The position numbers were made by a program, and so were the translations under genes. A stretch of 64,000 nt of DNA from Emticicia sp037153985 (GTDB lineage: Bacteria > Bacteroidota > Bacteroidia > Cytophagales > Spirosomataceae). The stretch covers positions 248,001-312,000 of the forward strand of contig NZ_JBBAYI010000005.1 of NCBI RefSeq assembly GCF_037153985.1, written 5' to 3'. Under the pieces are notes generated by a model, which had not been told where the DNA came from, searched no databases, and worked only from the letters and a program-made list of their open reading frames with translations. Below, piece after piece: positions 53,978 to 62,778 of the stretch (position 1 is the stretch's first letter; the number at the start of each line of letters is the position of its first letter).

Positions 53978-55163
53978 AACGCAGGTTGGCATTATAGGGG
54001 GTGGGCCAGCGGGCTTAACATTGGCTTTGCTGCTGCGCAGGCAGGGCATAGAAGCCATTATTCTGGAAAACCGCAGCCGCGAGTACGTGCAGGCCCGTGT
54101 AAGGGCAGGCTTGCTTGAACAAAATACCGTTGATATTTATAAAACACTGGGCGTGGCTGACCGCCTCCTGAAAGAAGGGCAGCAACACCATGGCGTTTAT
54201 CTGAGTTTTAATCAGGAGCGTGTCAGGATTCCGTTCGGAGAACTTACGGGTGGCAGAAACATAACCATTTATGGGCAGCAGGAGGTAATAAAAGACCTGA
54301 CCGACGCATGGCTGGCAGGTGGCGGAGAAATCTACTTCGAGACCTCGGCCACACGCATAGAAGATTTTGAAACCAGTACTCCGAAAATCTATTTTGAGCA
54401 GCAGGGGCAGGCAGGTGTACTCACCTGCGACTTCGTGGCTGCCTGCGACGGCTTTCATGGTATCGGGCGTAAAACCCTGCCGGCATCTGCCTATCAGGAA
54501 TATACTATAAGCTACCCCTTTAGTTGGCTAGGTATACTGGCGCACGTGGCCCCATCAACCCACGAGCTTATTTATGCCTACCACGAACGCGGTTTTGCCC
54601 TGCATAGCCTGCGTTCTGAAAAAATAAGCCGTCTGTACATTCAGGTCGATAACGACGACCATCTGGACAACTGGCCTGACGATAAAATCTGGCAGGAACT
54701 GGCCCTCAGGCTAGGCACCACAGGCTGGGAACTTAAAACAGGGCCTATCTTTGAAAAAAGCATTACGCCCATGCGTAGTTTCTTTACCGACAATATGCAG
54801 GCGGGGCGTTTGTTTCTGGCGGGCGATGCCGCCCATATTGTGCCGCCTACGGGTGGCAAGGGGCTGAATCTGGCCGTGGCCGATGTAAAACATCTGGCCG
54901 ATGGCTTGCAGGCATACTACCAGCAAAATACCCTCGAAACCCTTGCAGCTTATTCGGCAACGGCCCTGAAACGCGTCTGGCGGGCGCAGGATTTCTCGCA
55001 TTTCATGACCACGCTCTTTCATAAACAAGCCGAGCATGGGTCGTATCAATATCAATTACAAAAAGCAAAATTCGATTACATAAAAATGTCGGAGGCTTAT
55101 GCAACCAGCATTGCCGAAAACTACGTAGGATTGCCCTTTGAGGCATTTGAGAAAAATATATGA
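53964..55163 (+). CDS. pobA: 4-Hydroxybenzoate 3-monooxygenase
   Basis: 399 residues, as in typical PobA. FAD fingerprint G12-G-G-P-A-G17, substrate-region RAGLLEQNTVD, CDGFHGIGR, and the second FAD motif GDAAHIVPPTGGKGLN. It hydroxylates 4-hydroxybenzoate to protocatechuate using NAD(P)H and O2. The ATG at 53964 is favoured because the Rossmann strand begins seven residues later. Its presence inside the pca operon shows that 4-hydroxybenzoate is an expected feed compound. Confidence 0.93.
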   Translation: MKILKTQVGIIGGGPAGLTLALLLRRQGIEAIILENRSREYVQARVRAGLLEQNTVDIYKTLGVADRLLKEGQQHHGVYLSFNQERVRIPFGELTGGRNITIYGQQEVIKDLTDAWLAGGGEIYFETSATRIEDFETSTPKIYFEQQGQAGVLTCDFVAACDGFHGIGRKTLPASAYQEYTISYPFSWLGILAHVAPSTHELIYAYHERGFALHSLRSEKISRLYIQVDNDDHLDNWPDDKIWQELALRLGTTGWELKTGPIFEKSITPMRSFFTDNMQAGRLFLAGDAAHIVPPTGGKGLNLAVADVKHLADGLQAYYQQNTLETLAAYSATALKRVWRAQDFSHFMTTLFHKQAEHGSYQYQLQKAKFDYIKMSEAYATSIAENYVGLPFEAFEKNI

Positions 55164-56506
55164 AACAAGTTCCGGTTATTGATTTACAAACGGCAGCCCG
55201 TATGGTGAAAGAGGGCGACACCCTTCTGCAAGGGGGCTTCGGTATGACGGGCAATCCGGTGCATCTGATGCACGCATTGGCCGAACTAGGTACAAAAAAC
55301 CTCACTTTTATTGGCAATAATGCTGGCGAAGTAGGGCTTGGCGGAGGGCGGTTGCTACAAAACGGGCAGCTAAAAAAACTCATAGGCTCGTTTTTTACCT
55401 CAAACCCCGACGCCGTCAAGGCTGTGCAGGCTGGCCTGATAGACTACGAACTACTGCCACAAGGCACATTGGCCGAAGCCCTTCGGGCGGGTGGAGCAGG
55501 TATTGGCGGTTTTTATACGCCTGCGTCGGTAGGTACGCTCATTGCCAAAGACCGCGAAACCAAACTCATCGATGGGGTAGAACAGGTTTTTATCAAAAGC
55601 CTGCGCGGAAACGTGGCGTTTATCAGGGCATGGCGCGCCGATACGGCCGGAAACCTGCAATACCGCATGACCGAGCAGAACTTTAACAAGGCTATGGCTA
55701 CGGCTGCCGATTTGGTCATTGCCGAAGTAGAAGAAATTGTGCCGGTAGGGCAGCTCACACCGGAGTATATTCATACACCGGGTTGTTATGTCGACTATCT
55801 GGTGCAGGCTACCCTCACACCCGAAGATTTAGGAATGTCGGCCTCGGTTTCGTCGTCAAAAAAAGTAGACGAATCACGCATGAATATGGCGCGGCGCGCA
55901 TTGGCCGAACTCAAAAAAGGCGATGTGGTGAATCTGGGCATTGGTATTCCGACCTTAGTAGCCGACCTCATCAACGAAACCCACGGCATTATTCTGCACA
56001 CCGAAAACGGAATGCTGGGGGTAGGCCCCGTGCCTGCCGATGGTGGCGGAGCCATGGATTATCCGGTAAATGCAGGTAAAATTCCGGTTACAGCCCTCAA
56101 AGGCAGCAGCTATTTCGACAGTGCCGATTCGTTTGCCATGATTCGCGGCGGGCATATCGATGTGGCTATCATGGGCGGGCTTGAGGTTGACCAAGCCGCT
56201 AATCTGGCCAATTGGGCAGTGCCGGGCAAACCCCTGCTAGGCGTAGGCGGAGCCATGGATTTGGCTAAAGGAGCCAAACGCCTGATTATAACCATGACAC
56301 ACACCAACCCCGACGGCTCACCAAAAATTGTACCCGCTTGTGTGTTGCCTTTAACGGCGTCGGGTGTGGTCGATATGGTTATTACCGACTTGGCCGTGTT
56401 TGCGTATCCCGACAACCAACTGACTTTAATTGAACTCATGCCGGGTGCTACGCTCGAAGAAGTAAGGGCCAAAACAAGTGCCAGTTTCCGCGAGCAATTG
56501 AGTTAA
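55160..56506 (+). CDS. pcaIJ: 3-Oxoadipate (3-oxoacid) CoA-transferase, fused A and B subunits
   Basis: 448 residues: subunit A (about 1-220; GDTLLQGGFGMTGNP, FIGNNAGEV) followed by subunit B (about 235-448; GDVVNLGIGIPTLV). The catalytic Glu is E282 in ENGMLGVGP. It activates beta-ketoadipate with succinyl-CoA. In Pseudomonas the two subunits are separate; a fused form, as in mammalian SCOT, is used here. ATGA overlap with pobA. Confidence 0.88.
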   Translation: MKQVPVIDLQTAARMVKEGDTLLQGGFGMTGNPVHLMHALAELGTKNLTFIGNNAGEVGLGGGRLLQNGQLKKLIGSFFTSNPDAVKAVQAGLIDYELLPQGTLAEALRAGGAGIGGFYTPASVGTLIAKDRETKLIDGVEQVFIKSLRGNVAFIRAWRADTAGNLQYRMTEQNFNKAMATAADLVIAEVEEIVPVGQLTPEYIHTPGCYVDYLVQATLTPEDLGMSASVSSSKKVDESRMNMARRALAELKKGDVVNLGIGIPTLVADLINETHGIILHTENGMLGVGPVPADGGGAMDYPVNAGKIPVTALKGSSYFDSADSFAMIRGGHIDVAIMGGLEVDQAANLANWAVPGKPLLGVGGAMDLAKGAKRLIITMTHTNPDGSPKIVPACVLPLTASGVVDMVITDLAVFAYPDNQLTLIELMPGATLEEVRAKTSASFREQLS

Positions 56507-56522
56507 TAAAAACATTTATTCC

Positions 56523-57731
56523 ATGAAAGAAGCCTATATCATAGATGCCGTCCGCACGCCCATTGGTAGCTTTGGCGGAAGCCTGTCGCCCGTTCGGGCC
56601 GACGACCTCGCGGCTATGCCCATCAAAGAATTATTGAAGCGTAACCCCTCGGTTCCGGCCCATGCCATTGACGATGTGTTGCTGGGTTGCCATAATCAAG
56701 CCGGAGAAGACAACCGCAATGTGGCACGCATGGCTTTGCTGCTGGCGGGTTTGCCTTACACCGTTCCGGGCGAAACCGTAAACCGTTTGTGTTCGTCGGG
56801 GATGTCGGCCGTTATACACGCCAGTCGGGCCATTAAAGCCAACGATGCCGAACTTGTTATAGCCGGAGGCATGGAACACATGACCCGCGGCCCGTGGGTG
56901 ATTTCAAAAACATCGAAACCTTTCGGAAACGATGCCCAGATGTTCGACTCGAGCTTCGGATGGCGGTTTGTAAATCCTGTCATGCACCAGCTTTACGGCA
57001 CCGATGCCATGGGCGTAACGGCCGAAAATCTGGTCGATATGTATCAAATCAGCCGTCAGGACCAAGATTTATTCGCCTATCGTTCGCAACAGAAAGCCTT
57101 TGCCGCACAGCAGAATGGCATTTTGGCTGAGGAGATTATGAGCGTTGAACTGGCAGATAAAAAAGGGAATATCAGTATTTTTGATAAAGATGAGTTCATC
57201 AAAGGCAGCACCACGCTTGAGGTACTGGCCAAACTGAAACCCGCTTTTAGGAAAGAAGGCGGAACCGTTACGGCAGGTAATTCGGCCGGTTTGAACGATG
57301 GTTCCATTGCCATGCTGATAGCTTCGGAAGAAGCCCTCCGGCAACATGGCTTACAGCCCAAAGCCCGCATTGTGGCATCGGCGGTGGTGGGGGTCGAGCC
57401 TAGAATTATGGGCATCGGGCCTGTGGGAGCTTCGCAGAAAGCCCTGCAAAAAGCGGGTCTGTCGCTCAACCAGATGGATGTAATCGAGTTTAACGAAGCC
57501 TTCGCGGCGCAATGTCTGGCCGTGAGCCGTTTACTGGGCCTATCCGACGACGACCCACGCATAAACCCCAACGGCGGAGCCATTGCACTGGGGCATCCGC
57601 TCGGTATGTCAGGCACGCGTATCATTCAGGCGGCTGTCAATCAGCTGGTACGTACACAGCAACGCTATGCACTGGTGGCTATGTGTGTAGGTGTAGGCAT
57701 GGGCTACGCCGTAGTAATAGAGCGGGTTTGA
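56523..57731 (+). CDS. pcaF: 3-Oxoadipyl-CoA thiolase
   Basis: 402 residues of the thiolase family: nucleophile C90 in NRLCSSGMSAV, GGAIALGHPLGMSG with the catalytic His, and the second Cys in VAMCVGVGMG. It splits 3-oxoadipyl-CoA into succinyl-CoA and acetyl-CoA, completing the pathway. Last gene of the operon. Confidence 0.9.
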   Translation: MKEAYIIDAVRTPIGSFGGSLSPVRADDLAAMPIKELLKRNPSVPAHAIDDVLLGCHNQAGEDNRNVARMALLLAGLPYTVPGETVNRLCSSGMSAVIHASRAIKANDAELVIAGGMEHMTRGPWVISKTSKPFGNDAQMFDSSFGWRFVNPVMHQLYGTDAMGVTAENLVDMYQISRQDQDLFAYRSQQKAFAAQQNGILAEEIMSVELADKKGNISIFDKDEFIKGSTTLEVLAKLKPAFRKEGGTVTAGNSAGLNDGSIAMLIASEEALRQHGLQPKARIVASAVVGVEPRIMGIGPVGASQKALQKAGLSLNQMDVIEFNEAFAAQCLAVSRLLGLSDDDPRINPNGGAIALGHPLGMSGTRIIQAAVNQLVRTQQRYALVAMCVGVGMGYAVVIERV

Positions 57732-57754
57732 TGGTATCCTACAAATCAGCAAAT

Positions 57755-57796
57755 AACAAAGGTGGCTTTTAGCAGAAGGTCACCTTTGTTGTTATT
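57755..57796 (+). terminator. Terminator of the pca operon
   Basis: AACAAAGGTG (57755-57764) and CACCTTTGTT (57781-57790) pair perfectly with a 16-base loop, followed by GTTATT. It lies 23 bases after the pcaF stop. Confidence 0.65.
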
Positions 57797-57892
57797 GCTA
57801 TTCAGGACGGGTGCAAGTGTTAAAATAAGCCTTGAAGCCTGCACGCAAGTATGTATTTACTGCGGATTGCTTCCTGAATTTATTACAATACC

Positions 57893-57955
57893 GTATTTTG
57901 GACACAACACTCAGTATTCTGGATACTTTTTTCTGCCGTAATGCTCCCACCTTTG
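57893..57955 (+). promoter_or_regulatory. Promoter region of the SDR-AraC operon with 21-base-spaced direct repeats
   Basis: GTATTTTGGACAC (57893-57905) and GTATTCTGGATAC (57914-57926) match at 11 of 13 positions and are exactly 21 bases apart. CACCTTTG at 57948-57955 is a -7 box with one mismatch and no -33 partner. The layout fits an AraC-type activator site, probably for the AraC protein encoded in the same operon. Confidence 0.5.
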
Positions 57956-57982
57956 TAACAGATTTATTTAAACACAAAAAAC

Positions 57983-58786
57983 ATGAAAGTTACATTGCTT
58001 ACAGGGGCCTCGAGCGGTATTGGTGAGGCTTGGGCCGAAAGGCTTGCCGCCGACAAACATAATCTTTTACTGGTGGCTCGTTCGGAAGACAAACTTCAAC
58101 AGTTAAGTACATATTTAAGTGGTAAATATGGGGTTTCGGTGCAGTATATTGCCATTGATTTAACCAAACCCAACGCCGATTGGCAAATATTTGAAGAAAC
58201 CGAAAAACGCAAACTAACGGTTGACTGCCTCATTAATAATGCCGGAATAGGCACCGCAGGCGACTTCGTGGCGGCAGAGTTAGCCAGCGAGTTAAACATG
58301 ATTCAACTCAATATTGTGGCGTTGGTGTCGCTCACACACCGCTACCTGAAACAAATGCGTGAGCGCAACAGCGGTACGGTTATCAATGTGGCCTCAATGG
58401 CGGCTTTTATGCCTGCCCCTTTCATGGCAGCGTATGCCGCAAGCAAAGCCTTTGTGAAGTCGTTTACAGAGGCTCTTTCGGAAGAAAACCGCCCCTTTAA
58501 TATCAGAATCATGCTACTATGCCCGGGTGCTACCGAAACCCGTTTCTTTGAAAGAGCCAATATTAACGAGCAGGACAAAAAGGCTTTATTAGGGAATTTT
58601 ACCCTCCAGACCTCCGGCATGGTTGTAGAAGAAGCCATGAAAGGTTTAAAAAGTAATAAAACGGTGGTGGTGTCGGGCTTTACTAATAAAATAGGGGCCA
58701 AGCTAGGGGCTTTTATTCCAAATTCGGTAATAATGAAATTTATTGCTGGCAATGCGCGTTCAACTTTTCAAAAGACCAAAGCATGA
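57983..58786 (+). CDS. Short-chain dehydrogenase/reductase (DltE/YdfG-like classical SDR)
   Basis: 267 residues: TGASSGIG cofactor motif at 7-14, NNAG, and the catalytic YAASK. NAD(P)-dependent oxidoreductase of unknown substrate. It overlaps the AraC gene by 4 bases (ATGA). It could supply the beta-hydroxyacyl-CoA dehydrogenase step missing from the hydroxycinnamate operon, but it is separately regulated and the sequence does not point there. Confidence 0.87.
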   Translation: MKVTLLTGASSGIGEAWAERLAADKHNLLLVARSEDKLQQLSTYLSGKYGVSVQYIAIDLTKPNADWQIFEETEKRKLTVDCLINNAGIGTAGDFVAAELASELNMIQLNIVALVSLTHRYLKQMRERNSGTVINVASMAAFMPAPFMAAYAASKAFVKSFTEALSEENRPFNIRIMLLCPGATETRFFERANINEQDKKALLGNFTLQTSGMVVEEAMKGLKSNKTVVVSGFTNKIGAKLGAFIPNSVIMKFIAGNARSTFQKTKA

Positions 58787-59703
58787 AAACCAAAGCGAAT
58801 GTATTGTTTACTATTGAGTCTATTGCGAAGCAACACCAGTATATGGGTTTGCCGCAACCGCAGCACCCCCTCATGAGTATTGCCCGATTTGAAGACTCGA
58901 AAGGCATAACAACCCGAGAAACGGGGCATTTCGTGAATAAATTTTATGCCATTGCCATTAAAAAGAAATGTACTTGCCGAACCAGATACGGGCAACATGA
59001 GTATGATTATAATCAGGGCATGATGTCGTTTTTTGCGCCTGACCAACTACTAAGCTGGAATGCCGACGACGAAATGCCCGATGCAGGGTGGTCAATCAGT
59101 ATTCATCCTGATTTTTTGAGAAACCACCCCCTTGAGCAGAAAATAAAAGAGTATGGCTTTTTTCATTATGCCGTTAACGAGGCCCTGCACCTTTCGCCCA
59201 AAGAAGAAAAAATGATAGAGAAACTCCTGAAAAACATTTATGAAGAATACCACAGCAACATTGATGGTTTCAGTCAGGATATTATTCTTTCGCATTTATC
59301 GCTTTTGCTGAGCTATGCCAACAGGTTTTATAACCGCCAGTTTATAACCCGCAAGCACGCCAGCAGCCATTTGCTGCTCAAACTCGAACGCCTCCTGAAC
59401 GATTACTTCAATAGCCCGCAGCTAGCCGAAAAAGGCTTGCCAACCGTAAAGTATGTTTCAGACCAGTTGCATCTTTCGCCCAATTACCTGAGCGATTTAC
59501 TAAGAAACCTGACGGGCCAGACCACCCAACAGCATATTCATGGTAAACTCATTGAAAAAGCCAAAGAAATGCTGGCTTCGTCAAACCTGAGTGTCAGCGA
59601 AATTGCTTACTATCTGGGCTTTGAATACTCGCAGTCGTTTAACAAACTTTTCAAGAGCAAAACCCGCATTACTCCCCTCGAATTCAGGGCTTCGTTTAAC
59701 TGA
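58783..59703 (+). CDS. AraC-family transcriptional regulator
   Basis: 306 residues with a degenerate N-terminal sensing part and a C-terminal HTH pair (about 215-305; TVKYVSDQLHLSPNYLSDLLRN, SVSEIAYYLGFEYSQSFNKLFKSKT). It is translationally coupled to the SDR gene, so it likely controls its own operon through the repeats at 57893-57926. Confidence 0.87.
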   Translation: MKTKANVLFTIESIAKQHQYMGLPQPQHPLMSIARFEDSKGITTRETGHFVNKFYAIAIKKKCTCRTRYGQHEYDYNQGMMSFFAPDQLLSWNADDEMPDAGWSISIHPDFLRNHPLEQKIKEYGFFHYAVNEALHLSPKEEKMIEKLLKNIYEEYHSNIDGFSQDIILSHLSLLLSYANRFYNRQFITRKHASSHLLLKLERLLNDYFNSPQLAEKGLPTVKYVSDQLHLSPNYLSDLLRNLTGQTTQQHIHGKLIEKAKEMLASSNLSVSEIAYYLGFEYSQSFNKLFKSKTRITPLEFRASFN

Positions 59704-59745
59704 CCGGAGCCTTGAAGATTCTTCTACCTCAGTAATTATTTCAGG

Positions 59746-59775
59746 TTGGGCCTTCCGTTTCAAACAATAGTTTTG
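59746..59775 (+). promoter_or_regulatory. Promoter of the small HhH-like gene
   Basis: TTG (59746-59748), 19 bases, TAGTTTTG (59768-59775): full Bacteroidota promoter; leader about 26 bases. Confidence 0.6.
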
Positions 59776-59807
59776 TATCTTGCTTTTTGGTTGCTAAAAC
59801 TTATAGT

Positions 59808-59999
59808 ATGGCTACGCAATTACCTCTTAAACTGGCCCGACCAGCCCAAAGAGCTTTGGCAGGAGCGGGCATTACATCTTTGGCCGATTTTTCGGGTTTC
59901 AGCGAGCAACAAATTGCCCAACTGCACGGCATTGGTAAAAACGCACTGGCAGCCATTAAAACAGCTTTGGCCGAAAACGGGCTTGGCTTTGCCCAATAG
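59808..59999 (+). CDS. Small RpoA-CTD-like/helix-hairpin-helix DNA-binding protein
   Basis: 63 residues. The pattern LARPAQRALAGAGITSLADFS...QLHGIGKNALAAIKTAL resembles the C-terminal domain of RNA polymerase alpha and its HhH relatives. The ATG at 59808 is preferred over a TTG 21 bases earlier because it fits both the promoter and the family start. Stand-alone versions are common and uncharacterised. A competing longer reading frame in this place (59746-60009) lacks any family pattern. Confidence 0.75.
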   Translation: MATQLPLKLARPAQRALAGAGITSLADFSGFSEQQIAQLHGIGKNALAAIKTALAENGLGFAQ

Positions 60000-60020
60000 G
60001 TTTGCCTAACCACCTTGCTT

Positions 60021-60554
60021 ATGGAAGAAGACACACATACGCTTATCGAAACGCTGCTTCAGGAGTTCCGACCTGTTATCGGGCGCGACTACGCCAAGTA
60101 CCGAAACCACGTTTATCGGGTTTTTCTGAACTGCCGGCTCATCGATACCACCCCCCAAAATGAAGATAAATATGCTATTGCGGCGGTTTTTCATGATATT
60201 GGTATCTGGACTCACCACACCTTCGACTACCTGCCGCCTTCGGTCGAGCAAGCCAGAAGGTATCTGTCCGAAACAGGGCAGGAGCATCTGAGCGAAGAAA
60301 TTAAACAGATGATAAACTGGCACCATAAAGTAAGTGCCTATAAAGGCAACTACGCCACAACAGTGGAGACGTTCCGCCGCGCCGACTGGATTGATGTTTC
60401 GCTGGGGCTGCTTACTTATAAAATCAATAAAGAAGCCATTAAAACCTACAAAAGGCAGTTTCCCACGCTTGGATTCCATTTGTTTCTGGTAAAGGCTACG
60501 GTCAAGAACTTTTTTCGGCATCCGTCAAACCCCTTGCCAATGTTCAGAAAATAA
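60021..60554 (+). CDS. HD-domain protein (putative phosphohydrolase)
   Basis: 177 residues with the HD metal-binding pattern: His in YRNHVYRVF, the FHDIGIW doublet, a later HH (NWHHKVS) and RADWIDVS Asp. Probable metal-dependent phosphohydrolase acting on a nucleotide; substrate unknown. The ATG at 60021 follows the HhH gene by 21 bases, so the two are probably co-transcribed. Confidence 0.78.
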   Translation: MEEDTHTLIETLLQEFRPVIGRDYAKYRNHVYRVFLNCRLIDTTPQNEDKYAIAAVFHDIGIWTHHTFDYLPPSVEQARRYLSETGQEHLSEEIKQMINWHHKVSAYKGNYATTVETFRRADWIDVSLGLLTYKINKEAIKTYKRQFPTLGFHLFLVKATVKNFFRHPSNPLPMFRK

Positions 60555-60796
60555 GCCCAAAGAGGAGTTTCGGGGCTGGCAAAAATTTTTCTGGCAAAAA
60601 CTAAATCTTTTTCGCAAAGACGGTGTTGTGTTAAAAGATATGCTGCGTTTTATGAACCAAAACCTCAAAATGTTGTCCTGCTCAGGGCTTCGCTTCCTGA
60701 AACCACGTGCCTGTTAGGGCCTGTTTCTCTGCATACGTATTCATCAAAAGCAATTCAGTTATATCAAACTTCGGGTTAGTTACTTTCAAATAAGCT

Positions 60797-62185
60797 ATGA
60801 AAATAAATCTACTATCTGTTTCTTATCAAGAAGAAATCAAGAAAACTTTGTCGCTGGCCATACCGATTGTCGTGGCGCAGCTAGGGAATATCCTGATGGG
60901 CGTAACCGACAACATTATGGTGGGGCATTACCTCGGCAAAATCGGGCTGGGTGTGGCGGGTATTGCCAACTCAATTGCGTTTGTTATTTCATCTATCGGG
61001 GTTGGTGGGTTGGCCGTAGTTGCCCCGCTTATTTCTAAAGCCAAAGCCGAACGCAACATTGCTGAGGTAAATCGCCTGTTCAGGGCTTCTATTCGGGCGG
61101 CACTCTGGTTTGGGCTTATTCTGGGGGCAATAGGTTTTTTGTGCGTGTATTTCTTTGAGGTCTTCCGTCAATCGGCCGAAATCAACGCCAAATCGCCCAG
61201 TTTTATGAGTATCATTGTGGCTTCAAACACATTCATCTTTTTGTTTATTGCCGCCAAACAATTATCTGACGGGCTTTCGCGCACCTATGTTGCCATGATG
61301 ATTACCATTTTGGGGTTAATCTTCAATTTTGTGTTTAATATCATCCTGATTAACGGGTATCTGGGTTTTCCGGCATTGGGGCTTAACGGCGCGGCGGTTT
61401 CAACCCTACTTACAAAAATACTGATGGTAGTAGCCATGCTGGGCTATCTTTTCAGGGCAAAAGCCTTTAAAAAATACCTGCAAAGCAAGTATAAATCGTT
61501 GCCTGTAAACCACCTTGTGGTTAATATCTTTAAAATTGGCGTGCCTAGTGGCTTGCAGTTTTTCTTTGAAATTGCTGCTTTTTCGTTTGCCGTTATCATG
61601 ATGGGCTGGCTTGGCGAAAACCAGTTGGCTGCCCACCAGATTGCCATTAATGTGGCATCAACTACCTACATGATGGCTTCGGGGTTGGGTGTGGCTGGCG
61701 GTATCAGGGTAGGCGAGGGGCGTGGCCTGCGGAGCATTGCCAGAATAAAGCTATCGGGCAATGCCGCCTTGCTGCTGGTAGGGGCTTTCATGACCCTGAT
61801 GATGCTACTAATTGTGGTGCTAAGAGAAGTGCTGGTGGGGCTGTATATTTCTGAGGCTGTGGTGGTTGACCTCGCCGTAAAACTCATGCTCATAGCGGCT
61901 GTTTTTCAGTTGTCGGACGGCGTGCAGGTGGTTTCACTGGGTATCCTGCGGGGTATTTCAGATGTAAATATTCCGACCTGGATTACCATGTTTGCTTATT
62001 GGGTTGTAGCTTTGCCGCTGGGTTATGTATTAGGCTTTAATTTTGGGCAAGATGCCATAGGGGTCTGGATTGGTTTGTGGGCAGGGCTGACGATGTCGGC
62101 AGTGTTACTAACTGCCCGATTCTACTACATGGTTGGCAAAATGAAAAAGTCGGAAGAATACACTTTAGGAGTAGTTAACGTATAA
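60797..62185 (+). CDS. MATE-family efflux transporter
   Basis: 462 residues with 12 membrane helices in two similar halves. TLSLAIPIVVAQLGNILMGVTDNIMVGH is the family's first helix. It exports cationic drugs or metabolites using Na+ or H+. The rnhB gene starts 5 bases after its stop, suggesting one transcript. Confidence 0.9.
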   Translation: MKINLLSVSYQEEIKKTLSLAIPIVVAQLGNILMGVTDNIMVGHYLGKIGLGVAGIANSIAFVISSIGVGGLAVVAPLISKAKAERNIAEVNRLFRASIRAALWFGLILGAIGFLCVYFFEVFRQSAEINAKSPSFMSIIVASNTFIFLFIAAKQLSDGLSRTYVAMMITILGLIFNFVFNIILINGYLGFPALGLNGAAVSTLLTKILMVVAMLGYLFRAKAFKKYLQSKYKSLPVNHLVVNIFKIGVPSGLQFFFEIAAFSFAVIMMGWLGENQLAAHQIAINVASTTYMMASGLGVAGGIRVGEGRGLRSIARIKLSGNAALLLVGAFMTLMMLLIVVLREVLVGLYISEAVVVDLAVKLMLIAAVFQLSDGVQVVSLGILRGISDVNIPTWITMFAYWVVALPLGYVLGFNFGQDAIGVWIGLWAGLTMSAVLLTARFYYMVGKMKKSEEYTLGVVNV

Positions 62186-62190
62186 CAAGG

Positions 62191-62778
62191 ATGCTTTGGT
62201 CATATTACAATGAATTTCTGGTGGAAGCAGGGCTCGACGAAGCAGGGCGGGGGTGTTTGGCTGGCCCTGTGCTGGCAGCGGCGGTTATTCTGCCTAAAGA
62301 TTATAAACACAACTTACTGAACGACTCAAAACAGTTGACAAGAAAACAGCGGAATCGCCTGCGGAAAGAAATAGAGACCGATGCACTGGATTTTCATGTG
62401 GCGCAGGCATCGCAGGCCGAAATAGACCAGATTAATATCTCGAAAGCGAGTTTTCTGGCTATGCACAGGGCAGTAGATGCCCTAACCATACGGCCCGAAC
62501 ATTTGTTGATTGATGGCAACAGGTTTGTGGCGTATCCGCTCATACCGCATACGTGTATCGTAAAGGGCGATGCCAAGTTTTTATCGATAGCGGCGGCATC
62601 GGTGCTGGCAAAAACATATCGGGATGATTTGATGGAGAAACTTTCGGAAGAATACCCCGAATACCGCTGGCACGAAAATGCAGGATACCCGACCCCCCAC
62701 CACAGAAGAGCCATTATGCAAAATGGTCTTACGCCGCATCATAGGCTTACTTTCAAGTGCCGCGACCTGATGCTATGA
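62191..62778 (+). CDS. rnhB: Ribonuclease HII
   Basis: 195 residues. Catalytic core GLDEAGRGCLAGPV, NDSKQLT, LLIDGN and the VKGDAKFLSIAAASVLAK block with the remaining acid. It removes RNA from RNA-DNA hybrids. The last bases of this gene are copied again at 63432, as part of the tandem duplication. Confidence 0.95.
   Translation: MLWSYYNEFLVEAGLDEAGRGCLAGPVLAAAVILPKDYKHNLLNDSKQLTRKQRNRLRKEIETDALDFHVAQASQAEIDQINISKASFLAMHRAVDALTIRPEHLLIDGNRFVAYPLIPHTCIVKGDAKFLSIAAASVLAKTYRDDLMEKLSEEYPEYRWHENAGYPTPHHRRAIMQNGLTPHHRLTFKCRDLML

Noticed and set aside
59746..60009. 87-codon frame overlapping the small HhH-like gene
   Set aside because: Different frame, Trp/Leu-rich with no family pattern; the 63-residue product in the other frame has a clear RpoA-CTD-like pattern and a fitting promoter.
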